Assembly (NCBI GenBank): GCA_021772915.1
Contig: JAJFLB010000023.1
Location: 1-64,000 of the forward strand
Direction: 5' to 3'
Source: Gammaproteobacteria bacterium
GTDB taxonomy: Bacteria > Pseudomonadota > Gammaproteobacteria > Xanthomonadales > SZUA-36
DNA length: 64,000 nucleotides
The translations under genes and the position numbers were made by a program. The notes under the pieces were generated by a model. That model did no database searches, had not been told where the DNA came from, and saw nothing but the letters and a program-made list of their open reading frames with translations. This document shows, piece by piece, positions 17,704 through 26,000 of this stretch. Each line of letters starts with the position of its first letter. Positions within the stretch are counted from its first letter, which is position 1.

Positions 17704-18576
17704 TCACTGCTTATTTTGACCCGAAACAGGGTCAAACCCATCGTTAATTGACATACTTTTGGCAGCGCGCAGTTGATCGCGTAACTCCATCATCTCGGCT
17801 GTCCATTGGTGAAAACCAAGATCGCTGTCATCGAACAGGCTGCGAAATACGATGCCTGGCAGTCTCTTAACCAGTTCCACTTTAGTAGGATTCCCGACCA
17901 GTCTTTTTTTAATTACGGCATCCAGTCCGGCAAGCAAACTGTCGTGCAATTCGATAAATTCCGTGGCCCTTCCATTTTGCCGGGCAACTTCGAGGAATTG
18001 TCCGGGTAGTCGATAGGCGATGTATGCGCTGTCGAATTCATCATGCAATGTGACATGCTGGACGATAAGATCCAGCGCTTCATTGGCATGATCTTGCTCG
18101 ATCATCGCACTGGCTGTTCGGCTGACAGCGTACGTAATCCCGTAGCGATCGTAGGGCTGAACGGGAAAGCGCCGGTTGTATTCGGGGATGTCTTTTTCCA
18201 GCAGTTCCGCGACCATGCCGAAGGCATTAATGCGAATGATCATCAATCGCTGAAATGCAACACGTCCAAACAGATCCGAGCGATTCCGAAATTCCCAGTA
18301 GGCATCTCGGGAAGCTTCCGGTTCAAAGTGAAGAAAGTGCCACTCCCCTTTAAAGAACAATTCCATTTCTGACAGATCGTCGGTGCGAATGCGTTCCACA
18401 AAGGGTGTGGTGATCTCCCTTCGTTTCGCTCCTGGCTGATATTGCATAGCATGATTTATCAATGTAGTGGTTTCACTCGGCGACAACCCACTCCCCGCAC
18501 TGAAGGCATTGTTTGCAGTCAGTAATGTGATCAGGACAATTGCGATGGCATTTAAAAGCATATTGAAGGTCGACAT
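17704..18576 (-). CDS. Exported helical protein of unknown function
   Basis: This is a 290-residue protein with a signal peptide (residues 1-27, cut after AFSA). The mature protein is rich in charged and aromatic residues and predicted mostly helical (RDAYWEFRNRSDLFGRVAFQR, AMIEQDHANEALDLIVQHVTLHDEFDSAYIAYRLPGQFLEVARQNG cut here into parts by turns), with helix pairs resembling TPR or SEL1 repeats. I do not recognise the family. It is divergent from a second CadC-like regulator (18735), about 160 bases away. It is likely the target or partner of that regulator, repeating the regulator/exported-protein arrangement seen at 12.9-17.3 kb. Confidence 0.65.
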   Translation of the reverse strand: MSTFNMLLNAIAIVLITLLTANNAFSAGSGLSPSETTTLINHAMQYQPGAKRREITTPFVERIRTDDLSEMELFFKGEWHFLHFEPEASRDAYWEFRNRSDLFGRVAFQRLMIIRINAFGMVAELLEKDIPEYNRRFPVQPYDRYGITYAVSRTASAMIEQDHANEALDLIVQHVTLHDEFDSAYIAYRLPGQFLEVARQNGRATEFIELHDSLLAGLDAVIKKRLVGNPTKVELVKRLPGIVFRSLFDDSDLGFHQWTAEMMELRDQLRAAKSMSINDGFDPVSGQNKQ

Positions 18577-18734
18577 TAGTCTCTACCGTAATCAGTGATT
18601 GGATAAACAAGATTTGACCACAAACTGCTCATGCCATCTCGTACATGGCGCTGAATAACTCTGAATTGTTCTGAATGGAATCGAAACCTCGGCAGCAATC
18701 TACTGTCTGAGGCTTAAATAATAAGAGGTTTGTC

Positions 18735-19508
18735 ATGAATAAGCAGGTGAATATCGGTGAGTGGCAGGTCGACTGGGTAGCTGGCTGGATCAGGTCGCGT
18801 AAATCCTTCTGGAAGAAACGCCGCTATCCCGATCCGCGAATCATGGCAGTCCTGCGGCTGTTGGCCGACAGAGCCGCCGATGTTGTATCCGGCGACCACA
18901 TCCTGGATGAAGTCTGGCATGACCGTGTTGTTGGTAGGGATTCTGTCAGTACAGCGATATATCAGCTAAGACAGCTGTTGGCAGATGACACACAGCGGCC
19001 GGCCTATATCAAAACCGAAGCCCGGCGTGGTTATCGGCTTATTGCAGAGCTTTCCAGTGTAGATGCCAAAAGAAACAAACATCGCTTGGCGGTCGCCGGC
19101 ATCGCGGCTGCTGGCCTGATCCTGGTCGGTGCGGCATGGATGACTAGCCAATCAATCGAACAAGAGTCAGTGATGATCCTGGTTGAACAGATGCAGGATG
19201 AAACGAATGAGTCGCTGGGATTGCTGCCTGTTGCAATGGAGTCGACATTGTTCGGGGAACTGGTGAACCGCTTGCCGGGTCGTGTGATTCTTGAGTCCTC
19301 ACCTGTTGTTCCGACTTACACGCTCCAGTCCAAAATTGTTGCTTGTGATGTCGGCCCCGCGCTTCTCGTCAGGCTTATGGATACCGAAGACAGTCGATAT
19401 CTTTGGTATCAGTCATATCGACTTGAAGATTGGGAGGGTGCATCCGGTGAACCCACTCTCGTTCAGGAGGTCGCGCGAGAGGTTGGAGCCTTCGTAAACA
19501 CGCTGTAG
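18735..19508 (+). CDS. CadC-like membrane-bound winged-helix regulator
   Basis: The ATG at 18735 follows AAGAGG at good spacing. Residues 1-105 form an OmpR-type winged helix (VNIGEWQVDWVAGWIRSR, VVSGDHILDEVWHDRVVG, DSVSTAIYQLRQLL, YIKTEARRGYRLIAEL). A membrane helix lies at about 117-136 (LAVAGIAAAGLILVGAAW) and a 120-residue periplasmic domain follows (ESVMILVEQM...). The periplasmic part is short and has no TPR or propeller, unlike its neighbour at 15271. The ligand is unknown. It faces away from the exported protein gene at 17704-18576 and probably regulates it. Confidence 0.85.
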   Translation: MNKQVNIGEWQVDWVAGWIRSRKSFWKKRRYPDPRIMAVLRLLADRAADVVSGDHILDEVWHDRVVGRDSVSTAIYQLRQLLADDTQRPAYIKTEARRGYRLIAELSSVDAKRNKHRLAVAGIAAAGLILVGAAWMTSQSIEQESVMILVEQMQDETNESLGLLPVAMESTLFGELVNRLPGRVILESSPVVPTYTLQSKIVACDVGPALLVRLMDTEDSRYLWYQSYRLEDWEGASGEPTLVQEVAREVGAFVNTL

Positions 19509-19703
19509 CTAGCGCAATTGACGTCTTTTTCCCGTACCCTGAGATTTTCCGCAAAGTCTTCCTGTTTTTTGGCAATCAACACCACTTCCTCCTATGCTCG
19601 GATCATAGCCCGGAAGTGTCCGTTGTACCCGGGGCACTCCATCACACACCCTGGGCCAATTACGGACATTCAAACCTAAAGATTCGCGTATAAGAATAGC
19701 GGC

Positions 19704-20420
19704 TCAATGTCCACCACTGGCTTTTGACATGAAATCAAAAAGATCATCATCTATCCCATGATCTTTACGTGCTTGGGGTTCATTGTGTATCAAATCATTG
19801 AAGGCTTGGAGGCGATCATCATCATCGCCGGTGAGATGATGAATCATGACGTTCCAGTGATTCATCAATTCCTGCACCCGCCTTGATTGAGGGCCTGAGC
19901 CTGCCTGGATCTCGGATTTCATTAGTTCAACCCATTGATTCCACGCTTCTTCAGTGCTTAATCCATCTTTTAGACTGTGTCCGTGATCATGAATCTTATT
20001 GATATCACTTTGTTTAAAATACTTCTCATACATCATCATTGTCTCCATGGTTTGAAATAGCACTTCATCCAAATCATCTGAGGAAACGTTTTTAGATTCC
20101 AGACCATCAATCAAAGTCGACAGTCTGTCTTCCAGGCTCATAATAGCTTCACGTTTTATACGCAGTTGTATCAATTGCTGTTTTAATCGAGGTGCAAGTT
20201 GTTTGGAGTCTTTCAGCATTGGCTTCATGTCAGCTAAAGAAATGCCAAGCAAGCGCATATAACGAATTTGTTGTAATCGAAGAAGGTCAGGTTGAGTGTA
20301 GAGCCTATGCCCAGCTAAATTGCGGGAAATTGGACCGATTAGCTCTTGGTCTTCATAAAAGCGTAAAGCTCTAACAGTCAGACCGGTTCTTCGAGTGACC
20401 TCGCCGATTTTCCAAGCCAT
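19704..20420 (-). CDS. MerR-family regulator with TipAS-type ligand domain
   Basis: Residues 1-70 are a MerR winged helix (WKIGEVTRRTGLTVRALRFYEDQELIGP), followed by a long dimer helix (about 75-115). Residues 125-238 resemble TipAS, the globin-like domain that traps thiopeptide antibiotics (MMMYEKYFKQSDINKIHDHG, AWNQWVELMKSEIQAG, LMNHWNVMIHHLTGDDD). The product may respond to an antimicrobial or similar ligand. The gene is more AT-rich than its neighbours. Its promoter has the MerR form (20451-20481), so autoregulation is likely. No adjacent target gene is visible. Confidence 0.83.
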   Translation of the reverse strand: MAWKIGEVTRRTGLTVRALRFYEDQELIGPISRNLAGHRLYTQPDLLRLQQIRYMRLLGISLADMKPMLKDSKQLAPRLKQQLIQLRIKREAIMSLEDRLSTLIDGLESKNVSSDDLDEVLFQTMETMMMYEKYFKQSDINKIHDHGHSLKDGLSTEEAWNQWVELMKSEIQAGSGPQSRRVQELMNHWNVMIHHLTGDDDDRLQAFNDLIHNEPQARKDHGIDDDLFDFMSKASGGH

Positions 20421-20450
20421 GTGTTTCTCCTTTTGATATGGATAGCATGG

Positions 20451-20481
20451 AGTCTAGTTGCTGACGTAACGTAAGATGCAA
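20451..20481 (-). promoter_or_regulatory. MerR-type promoter of the TipAS-like regulator
   Basis: Leftward: -35 TTGCAT (20481-20476), a 19-base spacer, and -10 TAGACT (20456-20451). The spacer contains ACGTTACGT, a palindrome, within TTACGTTACGTCA. The elongated spacer with an internal dyad is the MerR-family form. A clean AAAAGGAG ribosome-binding site follows before the ATG at 20420. Confidence 0.7.
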
Positions 20482-20807
20482 GCATTAACTTACTTTATCT
20501 ATATGGTGGTTTTGAGGCTTTCATTTGGTTGGTTCTCGCTGCTGATTAGTAACCTAGACCGACACAGGCACAAAAGCAAATGGGGACAGGGTTTAGACTG
20601 AACCCAACCTGTAAGGAATAACAGGGCTAGTTTGTGACAGGCTGCTTTTGGCTGTTAGCGGAGCTCCCCTGGTCCCCAGAAACCAGGGATTCAGTTTGCA
20701 GATCGGCCATAAAGAGTCATTCGTTCTCTGCGTATACGCGATCTTTGAGCATCGGTACTCACTGGCTGTAGGTTTGGGATGGTTGTCTGCCGCCCTCGAA
20801 TAGTTTC
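20482..20807. other. Intergenic stretch without recognisable gene
   Basis: About 325 bases between the TipAS-like regulator and the stop of the orphan response regulator. It contains ATGGGGACAGGGTTTAGACT near 20578, which resembles common degenerate transposon-edge sequences, but nothing firm can be assigned. No terminator is clear. Confidence 0.35.
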
Positions 20808-21761
20808 CTACCAGGCATCCTGGGCTCCAAAAAGCTCTAGAAGCAGCTTTATTCTCGCATTACTATCAGCGACAGGAACAATTGGAAAATCACGATACTT
20901 TTGCGAGATAACGTCCGGCCTATTAATCCTCATATGCCTCGGCACGGAAGAAGCCACCATTATTTTGTTTGATTTCAGGTACTCTTCTTTAAACACCCGG
21001 TACGATTGTGAAGGTAATTTTGCCAAATTAACCTCCACAGCAATTGATCCGTCATTATTCAGCAACGAACAAATATAGTTAGCATTGTTTTTGAGCTCTC
21101 CCTTCATGAAGGCGTCGTGATTTCTCTTGAGAGCTGGATAAGCATCACCCTGATTCCTTGTTAGCGAGTCGATAGTTTCCATCGCAGAATTATTTCCGAC
21201 ACCCACGATAATCGGAGTTCCTTTTTTCTGCAATTGAGCAAAATATTCAAGTTTGTCAAAAAGTAAATTGAAATCAGAATAATCACCATTTGCAGATAAA
21301 GGATTGAATAAGAAATCCCCTGCAGAACAGACCAAAGGTTTTTTCTTGTATTTTAGGAGGCTCTGAAAATATTCTGGCGTTATGAGAGCTTCATCCAGTA
21401 CTCTTTGCAAAGCTATCTCAGACAACGGCTTAGCGAGAAAACTAGACGAGCCGAGACTGTTTGCTTTGGATATGTACAGCTCCGTGTCAGCTACCCCACT
21501 AAACAAACAAAATGGAAGATCTTCATCGAGGCATTTCGCATACACCAAAAGTTCAATGCCGGAGTCCTCTTGCTCCATACATAAATCACTCAGTACTAAA
21601 GCAATTTCTTCGTGATGTTCCTCCAGATATTTTTTTCCCTGTTCAGCAGATTCAACAAGTACTGATTCATACCCTAACGTATCTAGTATTTTCTCAGCAG
21701 AAAGTCGCACGATGACATCATCATCCGCGACTAAGATTTTGTATCGTTCTCTTTTCAACAT
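20808..21761 (-). CDS. Orphan response regulator with uncharacterised C-terminal domain
   Basis: Residues 1-128 form a receiver domain: acidic pair in ILVADDDVIVR, phospho-acceptor Asp in VLSDLCMEQEDSG, Ser in FCLFSGVADTE, and Lys in FLAKPLSE. The remaining 190 residues (from about LITPEYFQSLLKYKKKPL) show no DNA-binding, GGDEF, EAL or phosphatase motif. Segments such as PIIVGVGNNSAMETIDSLT and GSIAVEVNLAKLPSQSYRVF suggest an alpha/beta domain. The gene is AT-richer than its neighbours, stands alone, and lies beside insertion sequences, which suggests acquisition. It could accept phosphate from the hybrid kinase at 3344-5497, but nothing links them except co-occurrence. Confidence 0.8.
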   Translation of the reverse strand: MLKRERYKILVADDDVIVRLSAEKILDTLGYESVLVESAEQGKKYLEEHHEEIALVLSDLCMEQEDSGIELLVYAKCLDEDLPFCLFSGVADTELYISKANSLGSSSFLAKPLSEIALQRVLDEALITPEYFQSLLKYKKKPLVCSAGDFLFNPLSANGDYSDFNLLFDKLEYFAQLQKKGTPIIVGVGNNSAMETIDSLTRNQGDAYPALKRNHDAFMKGELKNNANYICSLLNNDGSIAVEVNLAKLPSQSYRVFKEEYLKSNKIMVASSVPRHMRINRPDVISQKYRDFPIVPVADSNARIKLLLELFGAQDAW

Positions 21762-21814
21762 TGCAACACCCCGGTGGTAATACCCCCATTTTTAAGCATT
21801 TTCAAAAGTAGATA

Positions 21815-21895
21815 TCAGGCCACCATGGCCAGTTTTTGGATCGGGGTGATACCACCCAGACCCATGTTAGGGCGCTCATGATTGTACGTCCAGAG
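21815..21895 (-). mobile_element. IS3-family transposase 3' remnant truncated by IS6 insertion
   Basis: The leftward frame reads LWTYNHERPNMGLGGITPIQ then KLAMVA and a stop at 21815-21817. This is the C-terminal end of IS3-family OrfB integrases (YNxxRPHxxLGxxTPxxxx). The frame stops at the base where the IS6-type inverted repeat begins (21896). No continuation is found beyond the other end of that element, so the IS3 copy was lost there by deletion or rearrangement. Confidence 0.78.
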
Positions 21896-22686
21896 GGTAC
21901 TGACAAATTAACGGTGGCTGAGCGACAATCGCAGGATGAAAAGAACTGAGTCGCTGTACAAACGCCACCGATTTCCTCCTGTGATCATTCAACACGCGGT
22001 TTGGCTTTACCATCGTTTCAACTTGAGCGCCCGTGATATTGAAGATCTATTAGCCGAGCGCGGGATCGAAGTCAGTTATGAGTCGATTCGCCTGTGGTGT
22101 ATCAAGTTTGGATCGAAATACGCAAAACGACTGAGGCGCCGCCATCAGGGCTATGGTGATACCTTCTTCATCGATGAAGTATTTGTGAAAATCCAGGGAA
22201 AGCAACAGTATCTATGGCGTGCGGTCGATCAGGATGGTGAGGTGGTTGATGTGTTACTGCAGGCTCGTAGAGACGGAAAAGCGGCGATGCGTTTCTTCAA
22301 ACGGCTACTTAAGGCCCATCGCGGCAAGCCGCGAAGAGTGGTAACCGACAAATTGAGAAGCTATGGTGTTGCTCATCGAGAACTCATGCCGGACACGATT
22401 CACGACACAGCACAATATGCCAACAACAGGGCTGAGCTATCCCATCAACCGACGCGGGTGAGAGAGCGCGGCATGCACCGCTTCAAATCGACGTACCAGG
22501 CCCAACGTTTTTTGAACGCGCATGCGGCGGTGTATAATCTATTCAACTTGGGTCGGCATTTGATTTCGGCCAAACATTGCTGATTGTTTAGACAGCGTGC
22601 CTTTGCGTCTTGGGAATATGTTACAGCACCTTGATCAGGTACTTTCTCGGAGTTCGCGAGGTTTTAACTTTTAATTTGTCAGTACC
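21896..22686 (+). mobile_element. Complete IS6-family insertion sequence (791 bp)
   Basis: Perfect terminal inverted repeats of 16 bases, GGTACTGACAAATTAA, lie at 21896-21911 and, inverted, at 22671-22686. They enclose one transposase gene of IS6 type, and the total of 791 bp is usual for the family. The flanking 8 bases differ on the two sides (GTCCAGAG and GATTAAAT), so no target duplication remains. This is common after IS6-type cointegrate formation or deletion. Confidence 0.88.
21936..22583 (+). CDS. IS6-family DDE transposase
   Basis: The 215-residue transposase has a helix-turn-helix region (residues 25-57, LSARDIEDLLAERGIEVSYES) and an intact DDE catalytic core: Asp80 in FFIDEVFVKIQGKQQYLWRA, Asp138 in VVTDKLRSYG, and Glu167 in NNRAELSHQPTRVRER. 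These motifs are typical of the IS6/IS26 group. It starts 40 bases inside the left inverted repeat. The reading frame is unbroken, so the element may be active. Confidence 0.9.
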   Translation: MKRTESLYKRHRFPPVIIQHAVWLYHRFNLSARDIEDLLAERGIEVSYESIRLWCIKFGSKYAKRLRRRHQGYGDTFFIDEVFVKIQGKQQYLWRAVDQDGEVVDVLLQARRDGKAAMRFFKRLLKAHRGKPRRVVTDKLRSYGVAHRELMPDTIHDTAQYANNRAELSHQPTRVRERGMHRFKSTYQAQRFLNAHAAVYNLFNLGRHLISAKHC

Positions 22687-22704
22687 GATTAAATAGATAA
22701 AAAT

Positions 22705-22781
22705 TGGCGCGCCCGACAGGATTCGAACCTGTGACCCCTGCCTTCGGAGGGCAGTACTCTATCCAGCTGAGCTACGGGCGC
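22705..22781 (-). tRNA. tRNA-Arg (anticodon CCG)
   Basis: The reverse strand reads GCGCCCGTAGCTCAGCTGGA at the 5' end, an anticodon arm CTGCC-CTCCGAA-GGCAG giving CCG (decodes CGG), the T-arm GGTTCGAATCC, and an encoded CCA end (22705-22707). The acceptor stem GCGCCCG/CGGGCGC is fully paired. The IS6 element ends 18 bases beyond the 3' end. Confidence 0.97.
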
Positions 22782-22932
22782 TGGAAATTGAGTTGCGTAG
22801 TTTAGCCGCTTTGTGGGTATAAGGAAACGGGCTTACTTCCGGTTACCCACGCCTGAGGCTATACTGTGCGGGCTCTAAGAATTCGGTCCCGGCCCCCGCC
22901 TGGAGGCTATTTACCTGTTGCAGAGGTGTGGT

Positions 22933-23421
22933 GTGAAAGAACAAACCGATAAGCCTTTATTCAGAAATTTCGGCCTGATTGTTGTACTGCTGGCCTTGCT
23001 CGCATTTTTTGTGGTACTCATTGCAAAGTTTATTGTCACTGCGCAAGACTCCGTCACGCCTGAGAGCATGGCACTTGCAGACCAGCGTACCAAACCGGTC
23101 GCCAAGGTTTATACGAGCCAGGCCGAGATACCTGTAGTGACAGCGACTGCAACGGGTGCGGCTCCGGAGCAGCCGGTAGTTACAAGTGATGGTCCTGATG
23201 GGGAAGAGGTTTATACCAACGCGTGCGCCGCCTGCCATGCAAGCGGACTGGCTGGCGCACCCCGGCCTGGCTCCGACGATATGGCACTGCGTGCTGAAAA
23301 AGGCATGGACGCCTTGTTGCAGACTGCCTTGAACGGCTTGAATGCCATGCCGGCGCGTGGTGGACGTCCTGACTTGTCGGACGAAGAGATAAAGGCTGCC
23401 ATCGATTTTATGCTGGAGTAA
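22933..23421 (+). CDS. Membrane-anchored c5-type cytochrome c
   Basis: I prefer the GTG at 22933, with AGAGG 6 bases upstream, over the TTG at 22918. The protein has an N-terminal anchor or uncleaved signal (FGLIVVLLALLAFFVVLIAKFIV), a spacer rich in Ala, Thr and Pro, and one cytochrome c domain with heme motif CAACH, a downstream Met ligand in LNAMPARGG, and the terminal helix LSDEEIKAAIDFML. This is the pattern of cytochrome c5 (CycB-type) periplasmic electron carriers. It probably hands electrons to a terminal oxidase encoded elsewhere. A nuclease lipoprotein gene begins 10 bases downstream. Confidence 0.88.
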   Translation: MKEQTDKPLFRNFGLIVVLLALLAFFVVLIAKFIVTAQDSVTPESMALADQRTKPVAKVYTSQAEIPVVTATATGAAPEQPVVTSDGPDGEEVYTNACAACHASGLAGAPRPGSDDMALRAEKGMDALLQTALNGLNAMPARGGRPDLSDEEIKAAIDFMLE

Positions 23422-23430
23422 GCCAGGTAA

Positions 23431-25185
23431 GTGTTAGCTACTTCCTGGCCATCTATATCGCGTAACAGAGTAATCTATGCACCACTTATTGTGGCGTGTG
23501 CCGGGATTCTGGCTGCCTGCAACACGGACCCGTCCTCAGCCACTACCGAAAAGATGTCGTGCGCAGAAGACGCTACCCCCATTTCCCAAGTACAAGGCAC
23601 CGGCCCGGTATCCCCCTTACTCCATCAGAAGCTTACGGTAAGGGGTGTAGTAACCTTGGTGCAGTCCGGTAACGGCGTGTACATGGAAGCGATGGAATCC
23701 ACCGGCGTCAGCGACCAGTCCAAGGCTATTTTCATACGTTTTCAGGACGCTCCCGTCGATACATTGCAGGGTAGCTTGGTCGTCGTAAATGGCACGGTTG
23801 CTGAGCTGGGCGAGGGTGATAACACACTTACTGCCATTGTGGACACCGAACTCACCGGGATTTGTAAAACTGGTCACGCACTCCCATTAACAGACATCAT
23901 GCTGCCCCTGGAGCCGGGGGAGCGCGAAGCGTTGGAAGGCATGCGTGTTCACATTGGTGGTCCGCTTGTCATCACCGATGTTTACGGTCTGCAACGGGGC
24001 AGTTTTTCCCTCGGCGGTGATGGTTTTCAGTTCGTGCCAACGGAAATCATGGCCCCGGGAACTGAGACCGCCACGCTGCTAAGGGAAAATCGTGCCTGGG
24101 CCCTCGCCGCCAGTTTGCCCGAACCTATGCGCGGTCAAGATCTTTTGGTTGTTGGGAATGGTGTTGACCCCGTTAGCGGTGTGCTGAGCCACGATGGCCG
24201 TGGCTTCCGACTTACACTGCAAACACCAGTGGTCGCCCAACCCGTCAATTTCAACTTGCCGGAATCAGTCCGCCCCGGTGATATCCGGGTGGTGGCAATG
24301 AACTTACACAATTACTTCAATGGCGATGGTCAGGGCGGCGGTTTTCCAACCTCAAGGGGTGCGAAAACACCGGCCGGGTTCGGCCAGCAACGTAATCGAA
24401 TAGGTGCCGCCATCAAGGTGTTGGATCCGCACATTATTACGGTCATGGAACTCGAAAATGATGGCTTCGGTCCCGTCGGGGCAGCTGCAGATTTCAGCCG
24501 ACTGGCAGAATCTACAACCGGATTCCCGTGGAAGGTTGCGCGACCTGTTGACGACCGCACCGGTGGCGACAAGATTACGGTAGGAATTTTTTATCGCAGT
24601 AACCTGCTGACCGCGGTTGGAAATGCACGAACCCTGACCGGCCCCGAATTCCGTCGCAGCCGTCAGCCCCTTGCACAGGTTTTTCAACCACTGCCGGACG
24701 GCGAAAGAATTCTGGTGGTGGTCAACCATTTAAAATCCAAGGGTTCGTGCCCCAAGTCTGGTCCTAACAGTGATCAGCATGACGGTCAGGGATGCTGGAA
24801 TCCTGCCCGGACGGCTGCGGCAGAAAAAATGTCTGGCTGGGTACAAAATCTGGCGACTGCGGTCGGAGTTGAGAGCGTTCTGATCATGGGAGATATGAAT
24901 GCCTACCGTCTTGAGGACCCCATCAATACGATCAAACAAGCAGGGTTCACAGAGCTGATGGACAACAAAAAAACCTACAGTTTCGTCTATGCAGGTCTGG
25001 CCGGCACACTGGACTTCGCGTTTGCTTCTCCTGCCTTATCTCGAAATGTGCAACGGGTATTTATCTGGCACGTCAACGCCGCGCTACCTGCAGGAACAGA
25101 GCTACCTCAACCCTGGCTTCGGTTTTCCGATCATGACCCGGTCGTTGTAGATTTACGCTCACACCAGGCTGTAACCCTTGACTGA
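23431..25185 (+). CDS. ExeM-like endonuclease/exonuclease/phosphatase lipoprotein
   Basis: This is a 584-residue protein with a GTG start. The N-terminus ends in a lipobox, ILAACN, so the product is probably a lipoprotein. An OB-like/LTD-type region (about 45-260) precedes an EEP nuclease domain (about 285-580) with IRVVAMNLHNYF, ELENDG (metal-binding Glu), VVVNHLKSKGSCP, MGDMNAY (Asp, Asn), and FSDHDPVVVDL (terminal Asp-His). All catalytic residues of the exonuclease III-like fold are present. It resembles ExeM, an extracellular DNase linked to biofilm and DNA uptake in Shewanella and Vibrio. Its 3' end overlaps the convergent acpH gene by 55 bases. Confidence 0.88.
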   Translation: MLATSWPSISRNRVIYAPLIVACAGILAACNTDPSSATTEKMSCAEDATPISQVQGTGPVSPLLHQKLTVRGVVTLVQSGNGVYMEAMESTGVSDQSKAIFIRFQDAPVDTLQGSLVVVNGTVAELGEGDNTLTAIVDTELTGICKTGHALPLTDIMLPLEPGEREALEGMRVHIGGPLVITDVYGLQRGSFSLGGDGFQFVPTEIMAPGTETATLLRENRAWALAASLPEPMRGQDLLVVGNGVDPVSGVLSHDGRGFRLTLQTPVVAQPVNFNLPESVRPGDIRVVAMNLHNYFNGDGQGGGFPTSRGAKTPAGFGQQRNRIGAAIKVLDPHIITVMELENDGFGPVGAAADFSRLAESTTGFPWKVARPVDDRTGGDKITVGIFYRSNLLTAVGNARTLTGPEFRRSRQPLAQVFQPLPDGERILVVVNHLKSKGSCPKSGPNSDQHDGQGCWNPARTAAAEKMSGWVQNLATAVGVESVLIMGDMNAYRLEDPINTIKQAGFTELMDNKKTYSFVYAGLAGTLDFAFASPALSRNVQRVFIWHVNAALPAGTELPQPWLRFSDHDPVVVDLRSHQAVTLD

Positions 25186-25736
25186 GCCTGTGGGAAGAAT
25201 TCCCTGAAAGTAGTGCGAAACTCAGGCGCAAGTGCCGGCCAGATTTCAACAACCCGGTGTAGGGGGTTTGAGCGTTTGAGACGCGCGCCAATACCGGCCA
25301 GGCTGTACAGGATGACATCCTCTTCCCGATAGGCAGTAAACAAGCCGTGCCGGTCGGCATATTGCATGAATGTAGCCAGCTTGTCAGGCACCAACTCCGC
25401 GTTGTCGCGCAGTAAATCACGGGTTTCCAGGTCAAACCGCTCCAGGCTCTGCGGCATGTATCGCCACCAGTTCAGGGCCAACTCGTGATCAAATGCAAGA
25501 TCAATAATAATACCCGAATAGCGTCTGAATTCGCGTGGAAACTGAGTTCTTAGCTTCCTGACCAATGAAGAGTGATCGGTATACCAATCGATATGGCGGT
25601 GCAGCACAATGCCACGTCTTACTGCGCCGGGGTAAGACCGTAACACTCGACGACCGCGCACGAAGTCACCAATCATCCCGCCAAGCATCAAACTGGGATC
25701 GGAGCTGGCCAGACACAAGTGGGCCAGAAAATTCAT
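25131..25736 (-). CDS. acpH: Acyl carrier protein phosphodiesterase (AcpH)
   Basis: The 201-residue protein starts MNFLAHLCLASSDPSLMLGG and carries the AcpH (DUF479) pattern: NFLAH, GGMIGDFVRGR, GIVLHRHIDWYTDHS, IIIDLAFDHELALNWWRY, and FMQYADRHGLF. AcpH removes the phosphopantetheine group from holo-ACP. The HD-type His and Asp residues are all present. Length matches the family (about 193-200). Convergent overlap with the upstream nuclease lipoprotein suggests no shared regulation. Confidence 0.88.
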   Translation of the reverse strand: MNFLAHLCLASSDPSLMLGGMIGDFVRGRRVLRSYPGAVRRGIVLHRHIDWYTDHSSLVRKLRTQFPREFRRYSGIIIDLAFDHELALNWWRYMPQSLERFDLETRDLLRDNAELVPDKLATFMQYADRHGLFTAYREEDVILYSLAGIGARLKRSNPLHRVVEIWPALAPEFRTTFREFFPQAQSRVTAWCERKSTTTGS

Positions 25737-26000
25737 TTAACCAAACCAGTGTAGTGCATCGTGTAATGGCACTCTCAACCAAAAGCAAGGTGGTCAGCCG
25801 CAGGGCTTTGTCCCACCGGGGCAGCCATTCTACCTCAAGGGGATATTGCACTGTGGATGACTGCTTTGCATCCTAGCCCCAGACAGCCTCTGAAAATATC
25901 ATTTTTCGATGCACTCACCTGACAGGTACAACCCACCATCTGGTTTGAAATACGTAAGGTGGGGTATGATGCGTGCTAAGCAAGAACTTCAAAACACGCC

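Noticed and set aside
21896-22686. Recent simple IS6 insertion
   Set aside because: The 8-base flanks differ, so there is no target duplication. Cointegrate resolution or deletion is more likely.
22705-22781. tRNA-Arg as attachment site of a genomic island
   Set aside because: No integrase and no second copy of the tRNA 3' end was found in the window.
25666-25876. Short open frames upstream of acpH
   Set aside because: They overlap the acpH start on one or the other strand and have no start signals.
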